DNA of 64,000 nucleotides from UBA4733 sp036734945 (GTDB lineage Bacteria; Chloroflexota; UBA4733): positions 24,616 to 88,615 of the forward strand of contig DAIMXP010000011.1 of NCBI GenBank assembly GCA_036734945.1, given 5' to 3'. The position numbers and the translations under genes were made by a program. Under the pieces are notes generated by a model. The model searched no databases. It was not told where the DNA came from and saw only the letters and a list, made by a program, of their open reading frames with translations. Position 1 is the first letter of the stretch; every line of letters starts with the position of its first letter. This document shows, in pieces, positions 18,325 through 26,354 of this stretch.

Positions 18325-18528
18325 TTACAGTACGGGATGCAACGCCGCCCCTTTGATTGTGCTACACTCACGCCATCGCCTCCACGGTGATTGCCCCGCC
18401 GGCACTTCGACGGATCGTCGTTACTAAGCACGTAACCAAAACAATGGCATGCTTTTTCAGCCGATCTCCTCTGGAGCGATCCATGCCAAAGTTATGGCCA
18501 CATGCTTAGAAATGAGGAGAGTCAGCAC

Positions 18529-19770
18529 ATGTCCCAACAAAGCGCGCAGGCGTTTGTGACGCAGGCCAGCCAGAACCATGAGCTATTGGCGCAAGTCGCT
18601 CAGAGCGCCGGCAAGCTCCAGATGCTCAACTCACCGCAAGGGTTGACGCTCGCTACCGAGCAGTATGAGGCAGCGACGACCGTGGCCCGCCAGGGAGGCT
18701 ACGACTTCAACCCGTCCGAACTGGAGTCAGCCTTCATTGCTTTCGTCGCTACGCATCGGGACCTGCTGGCCAACCGCCAACTGACCGAGGCTGATGCTAC
18801 GATTGGGGAGCGGTGCAGCCCGAGCGACTTCGGAGCGACGGAGAGAAGAGGCGCAGCGATGGCGATCAGTATGGCGACGCTGGACCTGGCGGCGCTGGTG
18901 CAGGCGGCGGAGGACGACAGCAATGAGGCGCCCTGGATGACCGTGCCGGAGTTCCAGTACGTCGTGGCCCGGCTGCTGGTCGGCATCCTGTCGCTGCACC
19001 ACCGCCGTCACCGGCTAGGCTGGCACGTCGGCGGCGAACTGGGTGTCAGCATGCCTCGCCCCGAAGGCGGCACACTCACCCTGGGACCGGACGTGCTTGT
19101 GGCAGTGGCGGACGAAACCTTGCGCACCACCTGGGACATTCGCCGTGAAGGCCAGGCGCCGAAGGTGGTGCTGGAGGTGGTGACGACGGAGAGCGTCACT
19201 CGCGACACCGACCCGGAGCAGAAGCCGGCCTACTACGCGGCGATGGGCGTAGCGGAGTACGTGGTCTACTGGCCGTATCGCGCGGAGAGTGGACCACGGC
19301 TGTTTGGCTACCGGCGGGACGGCTTGGGGCGATGGGTAGAGTGGGGCGCCGATGCCAACGGCATCCTGTGGAGTGCGGCCCTGGGCGGGCTGGGGCTACT
19401 GCCGGTAGAGCGTCCCTGGTTGCGGGTAGTGGACCAGCAAGGGCGGGTGCTCCCCTCGCCGGAGGAAGAGGCGGAACAGACGGAGCAGGCGCGCGAACGC
19501 GCTGAACAAGCGACGTTACGGGCAGAGCGCGAGCAACGGCGGGCGGAGCGCGAGACAGTACGGGCGGAGCACGAGGCGTTGCGAGCAGAGCACGAGGCGT
19601 CACACGCACAACGCGAGCGGGCGCGGGCCGAACAGGCGGTGGAGCACGCTCGGCAGGAGACGGAACGCGCTGAGCGTGAGGCCGCAGCGCGGCGAACGGC
19701 GGAGTCCGAGTTGGCGCGGCTGCGCGCCTTGCTGGCAGGCCGCAGCGACTCGGGAGACGCCACGCCGTAA
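18529..19770 (+). CDS. Chimera: Nif11-like leader peptide fused to a Uma2-family nuclease
   Basis: From ATG 18529 (AGGAGA eight bases before) the first 85 or so residues look like a Nif11-type RiPP precursor leader: SAQAFVTQASQNHELLAQVA, then RQGGYDFNPSELESAFIAFV and RQLTEAD. The double-Gly cleavage site and core peptide are absent. Around 18800-18855 the frame passes through non-conserved sequence into a Uma2 (DUF820) PD-(D/E)xK nuclease: LTLGPDVLVAVADE, PKVVLEVVTTESV, KPAYYAAMGVAEYVVYWP. A coiled coil of repeated RAE/QAR units follows (about 320-395). ATG 18859 (AAGAGG upstream) would give the Uma2 protein alone, so the nuclease may still be made separately. The leader half sits beside the export genes it should use. 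Confidence 0.7.
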   Translation: MSQQSAQAFVTQASQNHELLAQVAQSAGKLQMLNSPQGLTLATEQYEAATTVARQGGYDFNPSELESAFIAFVATHRDLLANRQLTEADATIGERCSPSDFGATERRGAAMAISMATLDLAALVQAAEDDSNEAPWMTVPEFQYVVARLLVGILSLHHRRHRLGWHVGGELGVSMPRPEGGTLTLGPDVLVAVADETLRTTWDIRREGQAPKVVLEVVTTESVTRDTDPEQKPAYYAAMGVAEYVVYWPYRAESGPRLFGYRRDGLGRWVEWGADANGILWSAALGGLGLLPVERPWLRVVDQQGRVLPSPEEEAEQTEQARERAEQATLRAEREQRRAERETVRAEHEALRAEHEASHAQRERARAEQAVEHARQETERAEREAAARRTAESELARLRALLAGRSDSGDATP

Positions 19771-19829
19771 CATTGCCGCCCATTGTCCAAGGCGGCCGGG
19801 AACCTATTCCTGGTCGATCGACACGACGA

Positions 19830-20846
19830 TCATCCCGTGGGGTGGTTGCCTGCCACAGTTCGCCGATTTACTTGTTGGGGCGTACTATGGGATTTTCGAA
19901 CCCGGATCTCCGCCAGCGCCTCCTCCCCCTGACCGGCATGCTCACCGTCTAGCTGCTTGCCGGCACGGCGCACCTCGCGGATCGCCACGACGTAGGGGTC
20001 GAGGTACGCATGGACGAGACGGAGCATATGGCGGTTGTCCGGTGCGGTCGCCCAGTAGGTCCAGGGGATATCCGCTCCCAACTGCCGCCGGATCGACTCG
20101 GCCAGGAGCTTCATGCCGACGCCCATCCTCCCCGCCCGGCGCATGTCCCGCCGCAGCCAGAAGTTGTCGTAGACCAGCGTGTCCGGCGCCGCCCGCCGAA
20201 CATGGATCCAGCCGGCGATCTCCCCGCCGTAGCGAATCCCCAGACTGTTGAGGGGCTCCATGGTCCGCGCCGGATTGATCATCGCGCCCTCATACCGGGG
20301 ATCACGCTGGGTCTGCTCCAACACGGCAGCCACCTCGCGCTCAGTGAGCTCGGCCCAGTTGAAGAGCGCCACGTCGGGCGGTAGGGTGTAGTCGCGCTGC
20401 GCCCAATTATCAGTGCCCTCTGGACAGCGTGCCTTGAAGAGCAGGCGACTCACCTGACCGGGTGGCCAGCCGCACTTCTCCAGCACGCGTTCCAGCGCAG
20501 GGGCGGTGCGGGAGCCGGTGGTATACGTCATGTGTATGGCGGTGCAGCCGCGCTCGCGCAAGGCGGCTTCCAGCGTCTGCAGCAACGCTGTCGCGATCCC
20601 CCGACCCTCAAACATCCGACTCACGGCGAGCGACTCGACCCAGCTGTCTCCTCCTTCAACGGCAAGACTGGCGATGCCCAACCCGGCCGGCAAGCCCAAC
20701 AGCGTGGTACCGACAGCAAGGCGGCGGTCCCCAAGGCCGGGGTCCAGGAGGATGTCGCGGGTGTAGGACAGCGCCAGCGGAGCGAAAGGGCCGGAACTGC
20801 GCGCGTCCAGCCATTGCATGGGAAATGAGTGTTTCGTCGTCGACAC
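19830..20846 (-). CDS. GNAT acetyltransferase, double-domain
   Basis: GTG 20846 has AGGAG seven bases upstream, so I use it rather than the longer frame. The 338-residue protein has two GNAT folds. The first (1-140) contains SRMFEGRGIATALLQTLEA, the acetyl-CoA pyrophosphate loop; the second (160-310) contains RRAGRMGVGMKLLAESIRR, a similar but weaker loop. Such tandem GNATs acetylate small molecules or proteins; the substrate is unknown. The last 40 residues (KQLDGEHAGQGEE onward) are low-complexity and may be read-through of a shortened end. Isolated between unrelated genes. Confidence 0.75.
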   Translation of the reverse strand: MSTTKHSFPMQWLDARSSGPFAPLALSYTRDILLDPGLGDRRLAVGTTLLGLPAGLGIASLAVEGGDSWVESLAVSRMFEGRGIATALLQTLEAALRERGCTAIHMTYTTGSRTAPALERVLEKCGWPPGQVSRLLFKARCPEGTDNWAQRDYTLPPDVALFNWAELTEREVAAVLEQTQRDPRYEGAMINPARTMEPLNSLGIRYGGEIAGWIHVRRAAPDTLVYDNFWLRRDMRRAGRMGVGMKLLAESIRRQLGADIPWTYWATAPDNRHMLRLVHAYLDPYVVAIREVRRAGKQLDGEHAGQGEEALAEIRVRKSHSTPQQVNRRTVAGNHPTG

Positions 20847-21119
20847 CGGGCCTCTCCTTCTTTGACGATGCGTTCCCCTGGGTCCGTCCACAGTACCCTA
20901 GTCTTGTGACTCCCCCCGATTGTAACGCTGTCTGATTGCTATCTGCCGAGCGAGACTTCGGCACTTTGCCACCACAGTCCTGGCGCTGCACATCTTCCCC
21001 ACTCCTGTACAATCTCGTCGGACCGCGACGGTCTGCCGAGATTGGCGTCCATCTGTGGACCACCCACCCGACGCGGCGGGATTTGCCCTTGCCGATGAGA
21101 ACACCGAGAGGATTGCGCT

Positions 21120-21911
21120 ATGCCGAACCACCAGGAGAGTGACCAGCCGGTCGAGACTGAAGACATTTCGCGACCAGACCCAGCGCTGATCGCCGCCTTG
21201 AAAGGCATCGGCAGCGCGACAGCCACCGGGGAGCTCCGGCGCCTCGGCATCCGCAACGCCTTCCTGCAGGGTCCCGTGTCCATGACGCCTGGCGCGTCCA
21301 TCGTCGGGCCGGCAATCACCCTGCAATTTATGCCGAAGCGCGAGGACCTGTACCCAGAGGCCGAGTACGTGAGCCCGGAGCGCCAGCTCCATCGCCACGC
21401 GCTCTACCACGCGCAGGCGGGCGACATCGTGGTGGTCGACGCGCGCGCCGATATGACCAGCGGCGTCTTCGGTGAGATGATGATGACCTACTTCCGTGGC
21501 CGCGGCGGCCTGGGTATCGTGATCGACGGCTGCATCCGCGATTCCGCCGCCATCAAGAAGCTCGGGCTCGGCCTGTGGCTGCGCGGCGTGACACCCAACT
21601 TCCACACCCAGACCAACATCTTCCCCTACGCCGTCAACATCCCGATCGCCTGCGGCGGGGTCACGGTCTGCCCCGGCGACCTGATCATCGCCGACGACGA
21701 CGGGGCGGTCGTCGTACCAATTGCCCTGGCGCCGCAGCTCGCCGCCAAGGCCGGCGCGCACGTCGAGTGGGAGGAGTTCAGCCGCCTGAAACTGGCCGAA
21801 GGCGGCGACCTGCGCAAGTACTACCCCCTCAGCGACGCCGCCCGCGCCGAGTACGAAGCCTGGCGACTCGCCCAGGCGCCCGAGCAGCATGTTGCTCCCT
21901 CGAATAGCTGA
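21120..21911 (+). CDS. RraA-like / 4-hydroxy-4-methyl-2-oxoglutarate aldolase family protein
   Basis: A 263-residue protein of the RraA fold. Visible motifs: SATATGELRRLGIRN near 33, GASIVGPAITLQF, HAQAGDIVVVDARAD, and the metal/substrate site GIVIDGCIRDSAAIKKL (DGCIRD). It ends with the family's typical VTVCPGDLIIADDDGAVVVP. Enzymes of this fold cleave HMG/oxaloacetate-type acids or, as RraA, inhibit RNase E. The absence of an RNase E context and the nearby mannonate dehydratase favour a carbohydrate-acid role. An inverted repeat begins 11 bases after the stop. Confidence 0.85.
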   Translation: MPNHQESDQPVETEDISRPDPALIAALKGIGSATATGELRRLGIRNAFLQGPVSMTPGASIVGPAITLQFMPKREDLYPEAEYVSPERQLHRHALYHAQAGDIVVVDARADMTSGVFGEMMMTYFRGRGGLGIVIDGCIRDSAAIKKLGLGLWLRGVTPNFHTQTNIFPYAVNIPIACGGVTVCPGDLIIADDDGAVVVPIALAPQLAAKAGAHVEWEEFSRLKLAEGGDLRKYYPLSDAARAEYEAWRLAQAPEQHVAPSNS

Positions 21912-21921
21912 TACTTCTGGT

Positions 21922-22346
21922 GCGGGGAGACCCCTTCCGGCTCGTACTACTCGCCAGGTTTCCCCCTGACGGGAGAAACCTTGGTTCCAATTCAGGGGAC
22001 GGTTGCGTATGGGATAGTATCGTTGGGGTTGGACCGGAGCGTGGCTCGAGTGGAGTACTACGGCAATGCTCCGGTCCGTCGAAGGGGCCGTATCGACGTC
22101 CCCAGGCCGGAGCATGGCGCGCAAGCGTGGCCGTTACCAGGCGTGCAGCGTCGGCGCGCCCGGAACCTTGATCCGCGCGACGGACCATTGTCTGTTTCCC
22201 CGTGCAGTTCGCACGTTGCCAGCCAACGCGGGACGGCCCGACACCCCCAAGCCGACGGTCAGCTACCGTCCCCCGAAGTGCAGCATCGGTTTCTCCCGTC
22301 AGGGGGAAACCTGGCGAGTAGTACGAGCCGGAAGGGGTCTCCCCGC
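21922..22346. repeat. 425-bp element with perfect 59-base terminal inverted repeats
   Basis: Bases 21922-21980 are the exact reverse complement of 22288-22346 (59 of 59). The interior has its own smaller hairpin, GGACCGGAGC (22031-22040) against GCTCCGGTCC (22069-22078). It encodes nothing recognisable and exactly fills the gap between the ends of two convergent genes. It may be a miniature transposon or two repeat copies in opposite orientation. Its long arms would also form a strong hairpin at both transcripts' 3' ends. Confidence 0.8.
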
Positions 22347-22352
22347 CCCCGC

Positions 22353-23330
22353 CTAGCCGTACACCGCCTCCCGCAGCCCCTTGAGGTAGCCGATGGCGAA
22401 GAGCCGCCCGATGTTGGAGTAAGAGGGGCGGTCGTTGCTATCGCCTTCCATCGTCGGGACGTGGTCTGGTCGGCAGACACCCTCGAAGCCGATCTCGCGG
22501 TAGGCCCGCATGCAGGCCAGCATGTCGGTCTGCCCGTCGTCGTGGAAGGTCTCGACGAACTTCTCCGGGGTGCCGCGCACGTCGCGGAAGTGGACGAAGA
22601 AGATCTTGCCCTGCCGGCCAAAGTGGCGAATGACGCCGGGCAGGTCGTCGGTCATCAGCGTGAAGTTGCCCTGGCAAAGCGTGATGCCGTTGACCGGGCT
22701 GTGTACGAGGTCGAGCAGCCGCTGGTAATTCTCGACGCTGCGCATGATGCGCCCGAGGCCGCGGATGGGGGAGAGCGGCGGATCATCAGGATGCATCGCC
22801 AGCTTCACGTTCGCCTGCTCGGCCACGGGTACCACAATCTCCAGGAAGTAGCGCAGGTTCTCCCAGAGCTGCTCCTCCGTCACGACGCCGTACTCGGTGA
22901 GCGGCGCATTCTGCATCAGGGCGTGGTCGTAGCCGGTGGCCAACGCCCCGCCGCGCGACGGGACCGTGGTCGAGGTGCGCATCCAGTTGAAGACGGGCAT
23001 CCACTCATAGCACCAGACCGGGACCCCCAGGGCGCCCAGGTTGCGAATCAGCTCGCACACCGTCGCGATCTCCTCGTCGCGCCCCGGCAGCCCCAACTTG
23101 GCCTTATTGAGCGGCGGCCGGCTCTCGAGTACCGCCAACTCGAAGCCGGCGTCCTCGTAGGCGGTCTTCGCCCGCAGGAGCGACATATAGCTCCAGGGAG
23201 CCTCCTCCCGGACGCTGCTTGCCCCCCGTCGCAGGTCCATCGCGCCAACCACATGATTAAGGCCGCACTGCTTGACCATGCTCCACAGCGGCGAGCGCTG
23301 CGGAGACAGGAACTCGGCGATCTGGATCAC
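22353..23330 (-). CDS. uxuA: Mannonate dehydratase-like protein (UxuA family)
   Basis: A 325-residue TIM-barrel protein starting at GTG 23330 with AGGAG eight bases upstream. Family hallmarks: KLGLPGRDEEIATVCELIRN, LAMHPDDPPLSPIRGLGRIM (metal His), ITLCQGNFTLM (metal Cys), FVHFRDVRG (metal His) and RPDHVPTMEGDS (Asp/His). UxuA dehydrates D-mannonate to 2-keto-3-deoxygluconate in hexuronate breakdown. A paralogue at 29330-30367 keeps the same residues. It stands alone here, without uronate isomerase or aldolase genes, so a true sugar-acid substrate is inferred from motifs only. Confidence 0.85.
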   Translation of the reverse strand: MIQIAEFLSPQRSPLWSMVKQCGLNHVVGAMDLRRGASSVREEAPWSYMSLLRAKTAYEDAGFELAVLESRPPLNKAKLGLPGRDEEIATVCELIRNLGALGVPVWCYEWMPVFNWMRTSTTVPSRGGALATGYDHALMQNAPLTEYGVVTEEQLWENLRYFLEIVVPVAEQANVKLAMHPDDPPLSPIRGLGRIMRSVENYQRLLDLVHSPVNGITLCQGNFTLMTDDLPGVIRHFGRQGKIFFVHFRDVRGTPEKFVETFHDDGQTDMLACMRAYREIGFEGVCRPDHVPTMEGDSNDRPSYSNIGRLFAIGYLKGLREAVYG

Positions 23331-23439
23331 GTTCGGTCTCCTCGTATGTCACGACCTGAGATGGCCCCGCTGCCCGAGCACGGGCGCTGAGGCGTGGCGA
23401 GTATAGCACGGCACTCGGCGGGTCTCGCTCGACGCCGGG

Positions 23440-23573
23440 TGTGACGCAAAGTAGTCGGTTGAAAGCGAACGACGTTTGTACCCTGGAGTGCAAGGCCGCC
23501 GATCGCAATCGCGGCCCTGTAGCCGATTTACTAATGCCCTTCCCTCGCCACGCAAAACTTTGCGGCGCACTCC
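23440..23573. repeat. Dispersed hairpin element, copy C (central hairpin lost)
   Basis: GTGACGCAAAGTA at the left and AAACTTTGCGGCGCACTCC at the right match the two ends of copy B, and GGCCGCCGATCGCAATCGCGG (23494-23514) matches one arm of its core. The opposite arm and loop are missing, so it looks like copy B after an internal deletion. The remaining 23574-23786 has no gene I can support. Confidence 0.65.
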
Positions 23574-23786
23574 GCAACCCCGGCGCGGCAAAAAGCTCGG
23601 CCAGAACCTGGCTCCCCACCAGGTACCAGGATGTGATGCAAATCCGGCATCGGCCGTGCTGATCACCGCCGTCATCCGAGTTGCGCTGGTGCCGTTGTGG
23701 CATAACTCCCCGCCCTACTCCCTATCGGCCCACCCTCAGTCCAGTTACGATGCCGCAATGGCATTGATAGCGGGAAGGCGGTCGGC

Positions 23787-24167
23787 ATGGCAACGTTCGG
23801 AGAGCAACTGGCGGCGGTGCGGCAGCGGGTCGGGCTGTCGCAGCACGCCCTGGCGAAGGCGGCGGGCGTCGACGCCAGCTACGTCAACCGCCTGGAACGC
23901 GGCGAGCGGCAAGCGCCCGATGTCGCCCTGATCCGCAAATTTGCCACAGCGCTGGGGCTCGACGCGAGTCAGACCGATGCCCTCGTTGTGGCCGGAAATG
24001 GCCTGCCAGCGGCCCTGGAGCGGCTGGGAGCGCTCGATCCCACCATCGTACTGCTGGCCGACGTGCTGGGCGATCTAAGCATCCCGCCGAGCGAGCGTGC
24101 CGACCTGCGCCGCATCGTCGCACTCCTCGTTCACCGCTGGCGCCCGGCAGCCATTGCAAATGAGTAA
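23787..24167 (+). CDS. XRE-family HTH regulator
   Basis: A 126-residue protein from ATG 23787. Residues 5-60 form a Cro/CI-type helix-turn-helix: FGEQLAAVRQRVGLSQHALA, then AGVDASYVNRLERGERQAP, which is the textbook recognition helix and following loop. The C-terminal half is helical and possibly a dimerisation domain. It lies 149 bases upstream of a replication-initiator-like gene in the same direction. That arrangement recalls plasmids, prophages and integrative elements, in which the XRE protein controls copy number or excision. Confidence 0.85.
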   Translation: MATFGEQLAAVRQRVGLSQHALAKAAGVDASYVNRLERGERQAPDVALIRKFATALGLDASQTDALVVAGNGLPAALERLGALDPTIVLLADVLGDLSIPPSERADLRRIVALLVHRWRPAAIANE

Positions 24168-24316
24168 TGACTGGAGACGATAGTGACTCGCAGGAGCAAT
24201 TGGTCGCCGCTCCGCCATAGCACACCCCGCCAGATGCGGAAATACTGCTATGTGGCAACAGCGGCAGGGATCGCACGCTTGATACGGTTTCGGCAGAGGG
24301 ACGAGGGAGGCAAACC

Positions 24317-25516
24317 GTGAGCGAACACGACGGGTACCGGTTGAGCGTGCGCTTCGGCGAGGAGATCCTGGCCCGCGGGCACACCGCCATCCCTAACCTC
24401 GTGCTCAACTACTACGTGCCCCTGGGCCTGACGGGACCTGAATTGCTCTTCACCATCCACGTCTGGCAGCACTGGTGGTCGGACCGCGACCCCTACCCCT
24501 CGCTGCGCACTATCGCCGCCCGTATGGGCATCTCGGTGCGGCAGGCCAAGCGCTATGTCGAGTCGCTGGAGGGCAAAGGCTTCCTGCGCGTGATCGAGCG
24601 CTTCCTGCCCGATGGCAGCCAGACCACCAACGAGTTCGACTATTCCCCGCTGATCCGCGCCGTGGTCAACGCCGCCCGCGCCGATGGCGCACTCGATCCC
24701 AGCGCCGCGCCTGCCATCGTGCGGCGCACTCGTTCGCGCACTGCCCCCGGTGACATATCCGTCACCCCTCCCATGGACACGGTTGTCACCCCCGCCGATG
24801 GCGACACCGTCACCCCAACGGGAGCCATGCCTGCCACCGGCCCCCGGTCGCTGCTGTCACCCAAAGAAGACCCCGTTCATGCAAACACCATCCAAACAGA
24901 CGGGGAAGGGCTCGCCAACCAGGAAGCCTTCGCCGAATTGTTGGACCTCTTTGTCACAATAGCGGAGCGGAACCTGACAACCGCGGAACAGGCGGTTCTG
25001 GCTGAAAGTGTGGCCTACGCTGCTTCGCTGGCGGCTTGCGCTACACCGCCGGCAACTGGCCTGGAGTGGGTTGCGGCGGCGTTGGTCGACATGAGCCAGA
25101 AGCAAGGCGCGGCAGTTGACGTGGCGACACTTCGGCACGTGCTGGACCGCTATGCAGCGGCGGATGCCGAAGCGGCCCCGAAACAATCCGCCCACGGGAC
25201 CGTGAGCAAGGCCACTCCGGTCAGCCGTCTGGCGCCGGTGAGGCAACCGGTGCTGGAAGCAGCGCCGACGGGATTGGTCGGTGTCTGGCACGCCACCCTC
25301 GACGATCTGCGGGAGCAGATGGTGCCGGCAAACTTTTCGCGCTGGTTGGCGCGCACCCGCCTGGTGAGCCGGTCCGCCGGTGAGGCGGTGGTCGGCGTAC
25401 CCGACCAGATCAGCGCCGAGCAACTGGCGCGGCGCTTCGATCCGCTCGTCCGCCGCGCTTTGGCCGACGCTTGCGGCGAGTCGCTGACGGTGCGCTACGA
25501 GGTGCTGGCGTCGTGA
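24317..25516 (+). CDS. Replication-initiator-like winged-helix protein with DnaA-N-like end
   Basis: A 399-residue protein from GTG 24317 (GAGGGAGG close upstream). Residues 30-115 form a winged helix (YPSLRTIAARMGISVRQAKRYVESLE, then GFLRVIERFLPDGSQTT) as in plasmid or phage replication starters. A Pro/Thr-rich linker follows, and residues 315-395 resemble the DnaA N-terminal domain: WHATLDDLREQMVPANFSRW and LVSRSAGEAVVGVPDQI. Just upstream, GCCATAGCA (24214-24222) and TGCTATGTGGC (24246-24256) form an imperfect inverted repeat that could be a binding site. No iterons or partition genes are seen. I infer a remnant of an integrated plasmid-like element. Confidence 0.7.
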   Translation: MSEHDGYRLSVRFGEEILARGHTAIPNLVLNYYVPLGLTGPELLFTIHVWQHWWSDRDPYPSLRTIAARMGISVRQAKRYVESLEGKGFLRVIERFLPDGSQTTNEFDYSPLIRAVVNAARADGALDPSAAPAIVRRTRSRTAPGDISVTPPMDTVVTPADGDTVTPTGAMPATGPRSLLSPKEDPVHANTIQTDGEGLANQEAFAELLDLFVTIAERNLTTAEQAVLAESVAYAASLAACATPPATGLEWVAAALVDMSQKQGAAVDVATLRHVLDRYAAADAEAAPKQSAHGTVSKATPVSRLAPVRQPVLEAAPTGLVGVWHATLDDLREQMVPANFSRWLARTRLVSRSAGEAVVGVPDQISAEQLARRFDPLVRRALADACGESLTVRYEVLAS

Positions 25517-25518
25517 CG

Positions 25519-26181
25519 TTAGCCGGCTGGAACACCCGCAGCCAATACGCCGAAGGGGATCACCAGCCTGGGCGCGGCGTGGGGAGAGAACTCCACCACG
25601 GCGACATCCGGCATGCGCAAGCGGCGCCAGACCTGGAAGGCGGCTTCGGGGCTGTAGTTCAAGAGGGAAGCGAGGTAGGCCGTGAGCACGCGGCCGCCGG
25701 ACGCGACAGCGAACGTCCCCGGGTTGACGTGCCCTGGCGAGGCGACCGGGCCGTAGTGGACGCGCAGCCCGTCGATGCCGGCGGCGAAGCGGGCGGTGGC
25801 CACGGCGGCCGGTTCCCAGTCGGCTGCCGGCGGCTCGTCCGGGGTGGTAAAGAAGCGACCGACGGTGGCGAGAAACTGAGCGTCGGCCAACCAGGCGCCG
25901 GACTGGCTTTCGGCGAAGGCGGCAGCTGTTTCCACCGTGAGCCCGCGCTCAGCGGCGACGGCCGCCAGTGTCGCCCGCATCTTCGGTTCCGGTCCGGCGA
26001 AGTAGCCCGTCGCACGCTCGAAGAGGGCCAGCGCACACAGGCGGTCGGCGGCGTCCCGGCCTGCCGTGCTCAACTCCCACTCCTGGGCAGGTCGAGCCAG
26101 CAGCACCCGCGGGCGCGCGTGGCGCACGAGAATGACGCGGGTCTCCTGGGGCAGGAGCGAGGGATCAAGGGTATCGGCCAC
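25519..26181 (-). CDS. Histidine phosphatase superfamily protein
   Basis: The 220-residue protein starts at GTG 26181 (AAGGAAC just upstream). TRVILVRHARPRV is the catalytic motif in its RHA form, and LSTAGRDAADRL fits the following 'G...A..L' helix of phosphoglycerate-mutase-like enzymes. A later VASGGRVLTAYLASLL corresponds to the second histidine region, where His is normally expected but I read 'SGG', so the second catalytic His may be missing or displaced. It ends back-to-back with the replication-initiator gene (three bases apart). Hairpin copy D lies 35 bases upstream of its start. Confidence 0.7.
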   Translation of the reverse strand: MADTLDPSLLPQETRVILVRHARPRVLLARPAQEWELSTAGRDAADRLCALALFERATGYFAGPEPKMRATLAAVAAERGLTVETAAAFAESQSGAWLADAQFLATVGRFFTTPDEPPAADWEPAAVATARFAAGIDGLRVHYGPVASPGHVNPGTFAVASGGRVLTAYLASLLNYSPEAAFQVWRRLRMPDVAVVEFSPHAAPRLVIPFGVLAAGVPAG

Positions 26182-26215
26182 AGTGTTCCTTATCTTCGGT
26201 GAAGGTATCTTGGGT

Positions 26216-26343
26216 GGGGCCGCGACTGCGGTCTGCGGCCAAAGGACGGGGGGCACTGCGGTGCCAGAAGCCCCGTGCGACCGCAGTCGCCCTCGTAACT
26301 TGGCCGGGGGTGCCCACCGCAGTGGGCCCGCAGTCGCGGCCCC
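26216..26343. repeat. Dispersed hairpin element, copy D
   Basis: GGGGCCGCGACTGCGG at 26216-26231 is mirrored by CCGCAGTCGCGGCCCC at 26328-26343. Inside are CACTGCGGTG and CCACCGCAGTGG sub-hairpins and the CGACCGCAGTCGCCCTCGT block shared with copies A and B. It sits between the stop of the candidate selenoprotein and the start of the phosphatase gene on the same strand, so it may separate two transcription units. Confidence 0.75.
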
Positions 26344-26354
26344 ACGTTGTTCTG

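Noticed and set aside
19480..19720. Repeated GAGC/CGGGCGGAGC units considered as a CRISPR or satellite array
   Set aside because: They are in-frame heptad-like RAE/QAR codons encoding a coiled coil, with no spacer-repeat pattern.
19881..19911. GGATTTTCGAACCCGGATC, resembling a tRNA T-arm on the minus strand
   Set aside because: The five-base stem does not pair properly and no acceptor, D or anticodon arms can be found at the right distances; at most a fragment.
23574..23786. Minus-strand frame with ADAGFASHPGTWWGARFW
   Set aside because: Short, no start context and no family resemblance; treated as debris.
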